64,000 bases of DNA from Streptomyces noursei ATCC 11455. Its GTDB lineage: Bacteria > Actinomycetota > Actinomycetes > Streptomycetales > Streptomycetaceae. The DNA lies in NCBI RefSeq assembly GCF_001704275.1, contig NZ_CP011533.1:9486001-9550000 (forward strand), in the 5' to 3' direction. Below are positions 45,120-53,433 of the stretch, piece by piece. The first letter of the stretch is position 1; the number at the start of each line of letters is the position of its first letter. A program made the position numbers and the translations under genes. Below the pieces are notes generated by a model, which made no database searches, was not told the origin of the DNA, and was given only the letters and a program-made list of their open reading frames with translations.

Positions 45120-46408
45120 CGCAAGAAGCTAATTACTGTGTGTTTCCGCAGGTCGGGGTGGTAGTCCGAGGAGGTCCAGGGGTGTGGTGAAGGGGTGGTA
45201 GGACTGCTCGCGGACTGCTTGGGCGATGTTGGTGGCCCCGTTCTTCCGTAGCAGGTTCATCGCGATGTTGCGGAGTGTGGCCATGTTTTCGGGCCCGTGT
45301 CCGGGCTGGATGCGGGAGCGGTCCTCGGACCACACTGCGTCTCGAACGTAATGGATCTTGTTCTCGATAGCCCAGTGCCCCCGGACGGCGGCGGCGAGCT
45401 GATGCGGTTTGGCCTGCTGGGACGTCAAGTCGGTGATGACGTGGATGATTTCGCGGGTCTGCTTGCCCGTGGCGATCTCGGTGCGGGTGCGGTAGATCCG
45501 CGCCACTTGCGCCACATGGGGAAAGTCCAGGCCGTCGTGCGTCAGCACGGTGATGGTGCGCCGCTCCAGCTGTCCGTGTGCTCGACTCTGCTCGGTGTGC
45601 CGGGCCTTCGCCCGCTCCCACGGCAGGCGCCGGCACGCCGCGTACAGCGTCGGCTGGTTGGCCTTCATCGCCATGACGAAGTGTGCCTTCTTCGCCTCGA
45701 TGAGGAACTTCGCGGTCTCGGTCTGGGTGTGGAGCGCGTCCAGGGTCACCCAGGTGTCGGTCAGGTCGACGTCGGCGTACAACTGGCGCAGGCACGGGAT
45801 CTCGTTCGTCTTGTCCGGGATGCGCATCTGCCCGGTGACCAGGCCATTCTCATCGCAACCTGACAGCAAGTGCGCAGAGTGGGCGGTGCGGGTGCGCGAG
45901 CTGCGAACGCTTTTGCCGTCCACCGCCAGACGCTCAGGACGCCCTTCCGTCATGGCGCGGCCGGTCAGCAGAGCCGTGAGCCCCTGCGGGCAGGTCATCA
46001 ACAGCAGACGCCGGACAGTGTCCTTGGCCGGAACGGGGCGGACTCCGAGGCTTCCGTTGGAGGGAAAGTCCAGGCGGGCACGCGCGTCCTGGGTGCTGTG
46101 ACGCAGCCAGTCGGCGATCGCCGTGAAGGACGTGGCACCCGCGATCACCGCGGCCTGCGCGGCACGAAGGACCGGAAGCAACGGCCAGCGCCGACCCCGG
46201 CGACTACGGGAATCGAACACCTCCGGATCCCCATCGACAATTGCGGAGTGTGAGCAAAGGGATATGGCAGGATACGACAACGCCGAAGTTCCGTTCTGGA
46301 CAGCCGAGTTGGAGTCTCAGCTGATCCCAACGGAACTTCGGCTCTTCAGGTCGCGGGGGCCTCCCACCAGCCCAGATCCATGATCAACAGGAACTTGCGT
46401 CAGCCCTG
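45111..46408 (-). mobile_element. ISAs1-type element L, complete
   Basis: The 1298-bp element has ends CAGGGCTAACGCAAG and the inverse of CAGGGCTGACGCAAG. It is flanked by the perfect 10-bp duplication CCAGAAAACC at 45101-45110 and 46409-46418, which fits ISAs1. Confidence 0.95.
45129..46280 (-). CDS. ISAs1 element L transposase
   Basis: The 383-residue protein is a complete ISAs1 transposase: an N-terminal DDE_Tnp_1-associated domain (LLPVLRAAQAAVIAGATSFT), then RLAVDGKSVRSSRTRTAHSA, VTLDALHTQTETAKFLIEAK and HWAIENKIHYVRDAVWSEDR near the end, carrying the catalytic residues. Unlike element J, it is a single frame. It appears active. Confidence 0.92.
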   Translation of the reverse strand: MSYPAISLCSHSAIVDGDPEVFDSRSRRGRRWPLLPVLRAAQAAVIAGATSFTAIADWLRHSTQDARARLDFPSNGSLGVRPVPAKDTVRRLLLMTCPQGLTALLTGRAMTEGRPERLAVDGKSVRSSRTRTAHSAHLLSGCDENGLVTGQMRIPDKTNEIPCLRQLYADVDLTDTWVTLDALHTQTETAKFLIEAKKAHFVMAMKANQPTLYAACRRLPWERAKARHTEQSRAHGQLERRTITVLTHDGLDFPHVAQVARIYRTRTEIATGKQTREIIHVITDLTSQQAKPHQLAAAVRGHWAIENKIHYVRDAVWSEDRSRIQPGHGPENMATLRNIAMNLLRKNGATNIAQAVREQSYHPFTTPLDLLGLPPRPAETHSN

Positions 46409-46430
46409 CCAGAAAACCAGTGAACCTCTT

Positions 46431-47198
46431 TCATCCTGAGTATTGGCAGGTCAAGAGGGTGTGCACGGCTGCCACAGTCCTGCCGATGCGGTTGGTTGAG
46501 CAGCGCGCTCGCCGCAGCAGTCGCCAGGACTTGAGGCGGGCGAAGGCGCGTTCGCCGGGAGCGCGCAGGCCGGCGTGGTCGCGGTTGTACTGCTGGTAGT
46601 GCTCGGGCAGGTCGCGGTAGCCGTAGTACGGGGTGCGGACAGTGGCGCCGGCGCCCTGGTAAGCGCGGTCGGCCAGGACGAGGATCTGGCGGCTGAGGCA
46701 GGCCTGGACGATGCCGTGGGCGCGTGCTGCGGTCAGGTCGTGGGTTCGGCCCGGCGTTGCCCGTGAGAACCACAGCGGTGTGCCGTCGGGACGTGCGATG
46801 ACCTGGACGTTCATGCCATGCTTCTTGTGTTTCTGCGAGTAGTACGGCTCGTCGGCCTTGATGCGGTCGGTGGGGATGAGCGTGCCGTCGAGGATGACGA
46901 AGTCGCCTTCGCCCAAGCCGACGAGGGCCTCGTGCAGTCCCGGCGCCCACGAGGCGAGGACTTCGACGGTCTCGTGTACATACCGCCACGCGGTGGCCTC
47001 GGAAACTCCGAACCCGGCACCGACCTGTGCCAACGTCTCGTTCTTCCGCAGGTGTGCCAGAACCAGAAGGGCCTGCTTGAAGCAGCTCAACCTCCGCCAG
47101 GCCGAGCGAAGTTCACGCCTTCGGGCGTAGATGAGCCAGGAGACGTGCTCGACCAGCTCGTGCGGGACGTCGAGCATGGAAGGATACGGAACCAACAA
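46431..47198 (-). CDS. IS5-D transposase (locus 2)
   Basis: The 255-residue transposase is identical in sequence, as read here, to the copy at 4173-4940. All catalytic segments are present. Its element spans 46422-47317. Confidence 0.92.
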   Translation of the reverse strand: MLVPYPSMLDVPHELVEHVSWLIYARRRELRSAWRRLSCFKQALLVLAHLRKNETLAQVGAGFGVSEATAWRYVHETVEVLASWAPGLHEALVGLGEGDFVILDGTLIPTDRIKADEPYYSQKHKKHGMNVQVIARPDGTPLWFSRATPGRTHDLTAARAHGIVQACLSRQILVLADRAYQGAGATVRTPYYGYRDLPEHYQQYNRDHAGLRAPGERAFARLKSWRLLRRARCSTNRIGRTVAAVHTLLTCQYSG

Positions 47199-47444
47199 AG
47201 CCCCCCGCGGCCGATGGCGTGTTGAGTGAGATCACCACACCAACGACGAGGGGCTTCGCCATGTCACCCCACCTGACCAGCCCATTTCACCCGGCCGGAA
47301 CAGGATGAAAGAGGTTCAGTGAACCTCTTTCATCCTGCCTCTGCGAGGGTGAAATGCCTGGTCAGAGGGGAGTTGGTGACAAGACAGGGCCCCTGGTCGT
47401 TGCTGTGGTGACATCACTCATCACGCAGCGTCCGAGGAGCCCTG

Positions 47445-48209
47445 TTGGTTCCGTATTCTTCCATGCGCGACGTCCCGCACGAACTCGTTGAGCACGTTTC
47501 CTGGCTGATCCATGCCCGCCGGCAGGAGCTGAACTCGCCCTGGCGACGGCTCGGTTGCTTCAAGCAGGCCCTACTGGTGTTGGCGCACCTTCGGAAGAAC
47601 GAGACGTTCGCGCAGGTCGGAGCCGGTTTCGGGGTATCGGAGGCGACGGCTTGGCGGTACGTGGACGAGACCTTGATGATCCTCGCCTCGTGGGCACCCG
47701 GCCTGCGCGAGGCCCTGGTGGGCCTGGGTGAGGGCGACTTCGTCGTCGTTGACGGGACACTGATCCCCACCGACCGCATCGCCGCAGACGAGCCGTACTA
47801 CAGCCAAAAACACAAGCGGCACGGAATGAACGTGCAGGTCATCGCGTCCCCAGACGGCACTCCACTGTGGTTCTCCCGCGCGTTGCCCGGACGCACCCAC
47901 GACCTGACCGCGGCACGGGCTCACGGCATCGTCCAGGCCTGCCTCACCAGGCAGATCCTCGTCCTGGCCGACCGCGCCTACCAAGGCGCCGGCGCAACCG
48001 TCCGCACCCCCTACAAGAACCACCGCGAACAACCCGACCACTACCAACTGTTCAACCGCGACCACGCCCGCCTCCGAGCACCAGGCGAACGCGCCTTCGC
48101 CCAACTCAAGCAATGGCGGACCCTCCGCCAGGCACGATGCTCAACCAACCGCATCAGCCGCATCGTCCAGGCCGTTCACACGCTCCTGACCTGCGACTAC
48201 TCAGGATGA
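47445..48209 (+). CDS. IS5-A transposase (locus 2)
   Basis: The 254-residue transposase is identical, as read here, to the copy at 5187-5951. Its element spans 47321-48218 and forms the right half of the compound pair. The stop lies within the terminal repeat. Confidence 0.92.
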   Translation: MVPYSSMRDVPHELVEHVSWLIHARRQELNSPWRRLGCFKQALLVLAHLRKNETFAQVGAGFGVSEATAWRYVDETLMILASWAPGLREALVGLGEGDFVVVDGTLIPTDRIAADEPYYSQKHKRHGMNVQVIASPDGTPLWFSRALPGRTHDLTAARAHGIVQACLTRQILVLADRAYQGAGATVRTPYKNHREQPDHYQLFNRDHARLRAPGERAFAQLKQWRTLRQARCSTNRISRIVQAVHTLLTCDYSG

Positions 48210-48470
48210 AAGAGGTTCAGTGGATGAAGAATCTGCAGTCGTCGAGACCTGCCGTTGTCGAACCCGTCGATCTCGTTCGACTTTCAATATGTGCGATTCG
48301 AGGAACAGGTGAACTTTTTTGCCGCGTCGGTAGCTTGCTGTCGGGGTCAAGTAGCCACGTCTTACCCATTGTCGAATGCAAGCTGGTGTGACATGAGCGA
48401 CTTCCGCAGCCTCCCTCGCCGTCAGTAGGCGGCGCGTTGGATCGTCGTAATTAGGCAGGGAGGATGACAT
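48201..48470 (-). CDS. Excisionase-like helix-turn-helix protein
   Basis: ATG 48470 follows GTGGAG. The 89-residue product has a MerR/excisionase-type DNA-binding domain (RLLTAREAAEVAHVTPACIR, QWVRRGYLTPTASYRRGKKV, LFLESHILKVERDRR). Proteins of this type help integrases excise elements or act as small regulators. The last residues (SSTEPLSS) come from the end of the IS5-A element, so the natural C-terminus was probably cut or is absent. The core domain is complete. Confidence 0.7.
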   Translation of the reverse strand: MSSSLPNYDDPTRRLLTAREAAEVAHVTPACIRQWVRRGYLTPTASYRRGKKVHLFLESHILKVERDRRVRQRQVSTTADSSSTEPLSS

Positions 48471-48653
48471 TGGTAACTCCACAGGTTAAAGGGGGGGCAG
48501 GTCGAGGTTGCGACTGCTGGTGAGAACCGCATCCCCTGCGGCTGTAGACTGCATTTCTTTGCGTTGCTTCTATAGTTGGGGATTGCTTCGAATTTAGGGA
48601 GCTATTTTCTGTTGGTGAAGTGAGTAATAGTCAAGACCTGTGGATCGGTGAAG

Positions 48654-49172
48654 TTATCGGCTGATGCTCCGGTGCCATCGGATCTCGCCTTCGTGCCATT
48701 CGTCGGTGGGTGTGAGCCCGGCGGCAGTGGCGACGGCAGCGGATGCCCGATGTTCGGGGTGGATGTGGGCGATGACGGTGTGCACCGGCTGCCGGCCGAG
48801 CCAGTCGACGAGCCCTTGGGCTGCTTCGGTGGCGATGCCCCTTCCCTGCCACGGGGTCCCCACCACCCAGGCGATCTCGGCGATGGGGCCGTGGCCGGAG
48901 GGGCTGACCGTCGCCTGGACTGTGCCCGTCAGGCAGGACTCGTCACGGAGCCGGATCACCCAGTTCAGCCAGGACACGGCCGGATCGGGAGAGCCTGCCG
49001 TCATGCGCTGGTAGCGCGAGCGCAGGGCTTGCGGGGCGTCCGGCGTGCCGCCGATGAAGGTGTGGAGGGCCGGGTCGGACAGCACCGCGGCCATCTCCTC
49101 GGCGTGCTCGACGTGCAGTGGCAGCAGGTCGAGCCTGCTGGTGTTGATGGGCTGGGCCGCGAGGGTACTCAT
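48654..49172 (-). CDS. GNAT acetyltransferase carried inside IS256 (copy 1)
   Basis: The protein of 172 residues begins MSTLAAQPINTSRLDLLPLH. It is a RimJ/RimL-type GNAT N-acetyltransferase: the acetyl-CoA motif is WVVGTPWQGRGIATEAAQGL and the C-terminal part HIHPEHRASAAVATAAGLTP is the usual alpha-beta tail. The start overlaps the transposase stop as ATGA, so both genes are translated from one mRNA. The substrate is unknown; ribosomal proteins, small amines or drugs are all acetylated by this family. Confidence 0.9.
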   Translation of the reverse strand: MSTLAAQPINTSRLDLLPLHVEHAEEMAAVLSDPALHTFIGGTPDAPQALRSRYQRMTAGSPDPAVSWLNWVIRLRDESCLTGTVQATVSPSGHGPIAEIAWVVGTPWQGRGIATEAAQGLVDWLGRQPVHTVIAHIHPEHRASAAVATAAGLTPTDEWHEGEIRWHRSISR

Positions 49173-50476
49173 GCTGCGACCACCACGGGGCGTTCGACGA
49201 GCTGGCCGCGTTCGAAGCGGGCACCTGTCCGGACGAGGGCGACGAGGTGGGGTGCGTTCACGGCCCGCCACCGTTGCTGGGCGGACTCGACGAGTTTGAA
49301 GACCATGGCCAGGGCGGCGGTGCGGGAGCCGGCGCCACGGGTGACCTTGGTCCGCAGTCGGACGGTGGAGAAGGTCGACTCAATGGGGTTCGTGGTCCGC
49401 AGATGGATCCAGTGCTCGGCCGGGAAGCCGTAAAACGCCAGCAGTTGCTCCTGGTCGTCGGTGATCTTCTTGACCGCCTTGGGGAACTTCGCGCCATAGA
49501 GCTGGGCGAACGTCTTGATCGCCACCTCGGCGTGGTCGCGATCCTCCGCGTTGTAGATGTCCTGGATCGCCCTCTTCGCGCCCGGCTGCGCGGACTTCGG
49601 CATGGAGTCGAGGACGTTGGCCGTTTTGTGAACCCAACACCTCTGCTCGTGGGTTTCGGGGAACACCTCCGCCAGGGCCTTCCAGAAGCCTAGGGCGCCG
49701 TCGCCGACCGCGAGGACCGGGGCGCGCATGCCCCGGCGGGCGCAGTCCCGCAGCAGGTCAGCCCATGACTCGCCGGATTCTCGGTAGCCGTCCTTGAGGG
49801 CGACGAGCTCCTTGGAGCCGTCGGCGCGAACCCCGATGAGCACCAGGACGCACGCCTTGGCCTCCTCCAGACGGACGTTGAGGTGGATGCCGTCGGCCCA
49901 CACGTAGACGTAGTCGACCTCCGACAGGTCGCGGTCCATGAAGGCGGCGTGGTCGGACTGCCACTGCGTCGTCAGCCGGGTAACCGTCGCCGCCGACAGC
50001 CCGGCAGAGGAGCCGAGGAACTGCTCCAGGGCGGGCACGAAGTCGCCAGAGGACAGGCCGTGCAAGTAGAGCAGGGGCAGCACCTCGCTGATCTTCGGCG
50101 ACTTGCGGCACCACGGCGGCAGGATCGCGGACGAGAACCGCCTGCGCTCGCCGGTCTGTTCGTCGACGCGCTTGTCGTTCACCCGCGGCGCCTTCACCTC
50201 GACCACGCCCGCAGCGGTGGTGACCTGCCGGGGTTGGTGATAGCTGTTGCGGACCACCAGGCGGCGCCCCCTGGCGTCGCGCTCATCAGTCAACTCGGCT
50301 ATGTAAGCGTTGACTTCGGCCTCCAGTGCGGCGGCCAGCATCCGCCGTGCGCCTTCCCGAACAACCTCATCCAACAGCGAACTGCCGCTTGGCGTGGTTC
50401 CGTCCTCGTTGACTACGGTAAGCACCGGCGTGCCTTCCCGACCGACGCGGCAACGTCGGCCTATCGATCGATCCAT
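49169..50476 (-). CDS. IS256 transposase (copy 1)
   Basis: This mutator-type transposase (PF00872) has up to 435 residues. It has DYVYVWADGIHLNVRLEEAK with the first Asp, AVGDGALGFWKALAEVFPET with the second, and RTTNPIESTFSTVRLRTKVT with the Glu. HEQRCWVHKTANVLDSMPKS is a conserved family segment. Position 50476 is one possible start; a GTG nearer SDLTVVNEDG-type residues (VLTVVNEDG) would remove 17 residues. Confidence 0.92.
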   Translation of the reverse strand: MDRSIGRRCRVGREGTPVLTVVNEDGTTPSGSSLLDEVVREGARRMLAAALEAEVNAYIAELTDERDARGRRLVVRNSYHQPRQVTTAAGVVEVKAPRVNDKRVDEQTGERRRFSSAILPPWCRKSPKISEVLPLLYLHGLSSGDFVPALEQFLGSSAGLSAATVTRLTTQWQSDHAAFMDRDLSEVDYVYVWADGIHLNVRLEEAKACVLVLIGVRADGSKELVALKDGYRESGESWADLLRDCARRGMRAPVLAVGDGALGFWKALAEVFPETHEQRCWVHKTANVLDSMPKSAQPGAKRAIQDIYNAEDRDHAEVAIKTFAQLYGAKFPKAVKKITDDQEQLLAFYGFPAEHWIHLRTTNPIESTFSTVRLRTKVTRGAGSRTAALAMVFKLVESAQQRWRAVNAPHLVALVRTGARFERGQLVERPVVVAA

Positions 50477-50543
50477 CGGGAAGGTACGCCTCCTTCCGTC
50501 AGGAGTGATCCACAGGTATTGAGCATTGCTCGGCTCTGACGGA

Positions 50544-51272
50544 TCAGAAGCCATCGGATTCAGTGCCCAGCCAGCGTTGTTCGTCGTGCTCCTCGGCTAG
50601 CAGCCGTGCGCGGTAAACGCGTGTAGTAACTCCGAGTTCACGTGCGATGTCGGCTGATGAGAGCCTAGATTCGCGGGCTATGGCCAGCTGTACGGGGCTG
50701 ATGAGTTTACGTGCAGCCCACATTTCTGCAGCACGCTCTTGAGTGAAAGACGTAATGGTTGTGACACCTTCACCCGTGTAAGCGCAGCGTTGATGCTTCA
50801 GGACGATGTGCGCTAGCTCATGTGTGAGGGAGCAGCGTTTTTGGATGAGGCTCAGACCGAGACTGCAAAGCACCTTCCCTTGTTCGGGGTCCCAGGCTGC
50901 AAGTGCGCCGTGGAGAGGGACATACTGGATGGGGACGCCCATCCTCTGAAGCTCTGTCTCGGGGTCGAAAGCGGAAGTGACCGGCTGCACATGTGAGGAA
51001 AGGGTGTCTTCGTTCACACTGTTTTCTCGATTCAGTGTCGTAGACATCCCAATCTGGCACGGCACGTTGACGACCCGTTCCAGCTCCGCGTCCGCCTCCA
51101 GAATATCAACTCTGTTGATGCGTCCGGTCTTGATGAACTGACCGAGTACCTCCTCTGCTGCCCCAAGCCGCGCGACCTCGGCTTCGATCTCCGCAAGCTC
51201 TTTGCGTAGTCGCTCAGCTTGGTTGGTCAGGGTTGCCCGCCGCTGCATCACCCAGGTTAGTACCTCCGCCAT
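50544..51272 (-). CDS. ImmA/IrrE-type protease with N-terminal coiled-coil extension
   Basis: ATG 51272 follows AAGGAG at ideal spacing. The 242-residue protein starts with a coiled-coil (ATLTNQAERLRKELAEIEAE, ARLGAAEEVLGQFIKTGRI) and ends with an ImmA/IrrE domain carrying the zinc motif HELAH (CSLTHELAHIVLKHQRC). The C-terminal half is clearly paralogous to the protein at 18185-18619, including HDEQRWLGT near the end. No XRE gene is next to it. The extension may replace a partner or anchor the protease. Confidence 0.82.
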   Translation of the reverse strand: MAEVLTWVMQRRATLTNQAERLRKELAEIEAEVARLGAAEEVLGQFIKTGRINRVDILEADAELERVVNVPCQIGMSTTLNRENSVNEDTLSSHVQPVTSAFDPETELQRMGVPIQYVPLHGALAAWDPEQGKVLCSLGLSLIQKRCSLTHELAHIVLKHQRCAYTGEGVTTITSFTQERAAEMWAARKLISPVQLAIARESRLSSADIARELGVTTRVYRARLLAEEHDEQRWLGTESDGF

Positions 51273-51320
51273 CGGCGGCTCCTTAACAGTGGGAACACCT
51301 CTTCGGGCCGTGCGAACCAT

Positions 51321-51681
51321 TGAGCCCTCGGCCGGAAAGACAGCTTACGAGCTGTTGCGTGATGGTGGGCTACGTCACTACTAGTGTCGCCGCTGGTAGT
51401 CGGCATAATTCGGTTGAGGCGATTAGGCCAATCGGATGATTCTCGTGTACCGGCTGTTCACGGGTATCTCCTGGAGGCATCTGAGTTTTTTGGTCTCGGG
51501 TGGCAGAAGAATCCCCAGCTTTCTTACTCTAGGGTGAAGGTAGCTCCAACCATTGACGTGAGGTGGCGGGGCTGCGGCGGGGCCCGGTGGCGAATCCGTC
51601 ACTTCTCCTGGTGGGCATCGGCCTGCATATGCAGTTGTGCTGTGCCATTGGCGTTTACCGTGTGGCGGTGAGGATTCTCCG
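51321..51681. other. No recognised gene
   Basis: The stretch is lower in GC than its surroundings. A 95-codon frame at 51384-51671 has no recognisable domain or ribosome site. Confidence 0.4.
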
Positions 51682-51770
51682 TCTCGACGGCGGTCGAACT
51701 CTGGCTCCCTGAAGGCAGCGCATCAAAAGTGACCCATTGGTGATCTTCGTCTGACTCTGACCTTGGCCTC
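51682..51770 (+). mobile_element. Solo left end of an IS21 element
   Basis: The sequence aligns with the first 90 bp of the inner IS21 (12801-12890), including ATCAAAAGTGACCC and TTGGTGATCTTCGTCTGAC. The rest of the element is missing. Confidence 0.75.
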
Positions 51771-51867
51771 AATTCGTCAGCGGTGATCGCTGTCTGACGA
51801 GGCTGCGACTTCGTCCCGTTTGTTGCGCCGGTGGGGTGTGTGGGGGCTTTGAGGTGGCCCCGGTGGT

Positions 51868-52239
51868 GTGGACACTTTGGCAATGGATCTTGCAGGTCCG
51901 CGGAAGGGTGTCTTGGGGGGAGGTTGGTCTGCGTATCCGGAGGAGTTCAGGAATGATGCCGTCGTGTTGTACTGGGCGGTGGGTGGGAAGCGCATGTATG
52001 CGGCGGTCGCGGTGGATATCGGGGTGACCGGCGAGACGCTGCGGAGCTGGGTGCGCCAGGCCGACGAACAGGCTGGCCGCACTCACAGCTTTGGCGGGCA
52101 GAACCCAGAGAGCCGGGGCGAGGAACTGGCCCGGCTGTGCGCGGAGAACAGCCGGCTGCGCAAGGCCGAGAAGGAGTGGGAGCTCGAGCGGGAGATCCTG
52201 CGCTGGGCGGCGGCCTATTTCGCAAAAGAGATGAAGTGA
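51868..52239 (+). pseudogene. IS3 orfA (IS3-N), element cut after orfA
   Basis: The frame encodes YPEEFRNDAVVLYWAVGGKR with a helix-turn-helix (YAAVAVDIGVTGETLRSWVR) and leucine-rich tail (ELARLCAENSRLRKAEKEWE), a full IS3 orfA. orfB should follow but IS5-A copy 4 begins 12 bp later and no orfB is found beyond it. orfA alone cannot move the element. Confidence 0.82.
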
Positions 52240-52251
52240 AGACCCGCCACT

Positions 52252-53149
52252 GAACCTCTTTCATCCTGAGTAGTCGCAGGTCAGGAGCGTGTGAACGGCC
52301 TGGACGATGCGGCTGATGCGGTTGGTTGAGCATCGTGCCTGGCGGAGGGTCCGCCATTGCTTGAGTTGGGCGAAGGCGCGTTCGCCTGGTGCTCGGAGGC
52401 GGGCGTGGTCGCGGTTGAACAGTTGGTAGTGGTCGGGTTGTTCGCGGTGGTTCTTGTAGGGGGTGCGGACGGTTGAGCCGGCGCCTTGGTAGGCGCGGTC
52501 GGCCAGGACGAGGATCTGCCTGGTGAGGCAGGCCTGGACGATGCCGTGAGCCCGTGCCGCGGTCAGGTCGTGGGTGCGTCCGGGCAACGCGCGGGAGAAC
52601 CACAGTGGAGTGCCGTCTGGGGACACGATGACCTGCACGTTCATTCCGTGCCGCTTGTGTTTTTGGCTGTAGTACGGCTCGTCTGCGGCGATGCGGTCGG
52701 TGGGGATCAGTGTCCCGTCAACGACGACGAAGTCGCCCTCACCCAGGCCCACCAGGGCCTCGCGCAGGCCGGGTGCCCACGAGGCGAGGATCATCAAGGT
52801 CTCGTCCACGTACCGCCAAGCCGTCGCCTCCGATACCCCGAAACCGGCTCCGACCTGCGCGAACGTCTCGTTCTTCCGAAGGTGCGCCAACACCAGTAGG
52901 GCCTGCTTGAAGCAACCGAGCCGTCGCCAGGGCGAGTTCAGCTCCTGCCGGCGGGCATGGATCAGCCAGGAAACGTGCTCAACGAGTTCGTGCGGGACGT
53001 CGCGCATGGAAGAATACGGAACCAACAGGGCTCCTCGGACGCTGCGTGATGAGTGATGTCACCACAGCAACGACCAGGGGCCCTGTCTTGTCACCAACTC
53101 CCCTCTGACCAGGCATTTCACCCTCGCAGAGGCAGGATGAAAGAGGTTC
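52252..53149 (-). mobile_element. IS5-A copy 4
   Basis: The 898-bp element has ends GAACCTCTTTCATCCTG and its inverse, flanked by ACT at 52249-52251 and 53150-53152. Confidence 0.93.
52261..53025 (-). CDS. IS5-A transposase (copy 4)
   Basis: The 254-residue protein differs from copy 2 by only two substitutions seen here (IVSPDG for IASPDG, and AGSTVR for AGATVR). Catalytic segments VVVDGTLIPTDR and VLADRAYQGAG are intact. Confidence 0.92.
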   Translation of the reverse strand: MVPYSSMRDVPHELVEHVSWLIHARRQELNSPWRRLGCFKQALLVLAHLRKNETFAQVGAGFGVSEATAWRYVDETLMILASWAPGLREALVGLGEGDFVVVDGTLIPTDRIAADEPYYSQKHKRHGMNVQVIVSPDGTPLWFSRALPGRTHDLTAARAHGIVQACLTRQILVLADRAYQGAGSTVRTPYKNHREQPDHYQLFNRDHARLRAPGERAFAQLKQWRTLRQARCSTNRISRIVQAVHTLLTCDYSG

Positions 53150-53152
53150 ACT

Positions 53153-53253
53153 GAGCCTTTTTCATCCTCGGCTCGGTGCGCAGCACCAACCATGTCCGAC
53201 CTGCGGAAACACTGTCGTCCGTCACCCTCGCAACCCCAGGATGAAAGAGGCTC
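53153..53253. mobile_element. MITE, 101 bp, abutting IS5-A
   Basis: The ends are GAGCCTTTTTCATCCT and the inverse of GAGCCTCTTTCATCCT, flanked by ACT at 53150-53152 (shared with IS5-A) and 53254-53256. There is no coding capacity. Confidence 0.88.
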
Positions 53254-53433
53254 ACTGATGCTGGACTCCCTCGCCTCGTCCGCGCAGGGACCAGCAGCAA
53301 TTGTCAGTACAGGGCAGTCTTCCGCGATCGCCGACCGGTCCTGGCCTGAAGACGCGGCGATCGGGCGCGGCGGCGGACGAGCAATGCTCAATACCTGTGG
53401 ATCACTCCTGACGGAAGGAGGCGTACCTTCCCG

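Larger units (their letters stand above)
46422..48218. mobile_element. Compound element IS5-D/IS5-A, locus 2
   Basis: This is the same 1797-bp head-to-head pair as at 4164-5960. AGT is found on the left (46419-46421), between the two (47318-47320) and on the right (48219-48221). That pattern is expected if the two IS inserted one after the other at this site. Confidence 0.85.
43830..48228 (+). mobile_element. IS3-K element, interrupted and lacking its right end
   Basis: The left end TGAACCGCCCCGGGTTTG lies at 43830. orfA and orfB follow, then ISAs1-L (45111-46408) and the IS5-D/A pair (46422-48218) interrupt the end of orfB. After 48221 only GGATGA completes orfB, and no matching right end is visible. 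Confidence 0.75.
48622..50531 (-). mobile_element. IS256-type element with acetyltransferase cargo, copy 1
   Basis: The 1910-bp element has ends GAGTAATAGTCAAGACCTGT and the inverse of GAGCAATGCTCAATACCTGT. It carries a transposase and an acetyltransferase gene inside the ends. An identical-length copy is at 53379-55288 in opposite orientation. No flanking duplication was found. Confidence 0.85.
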
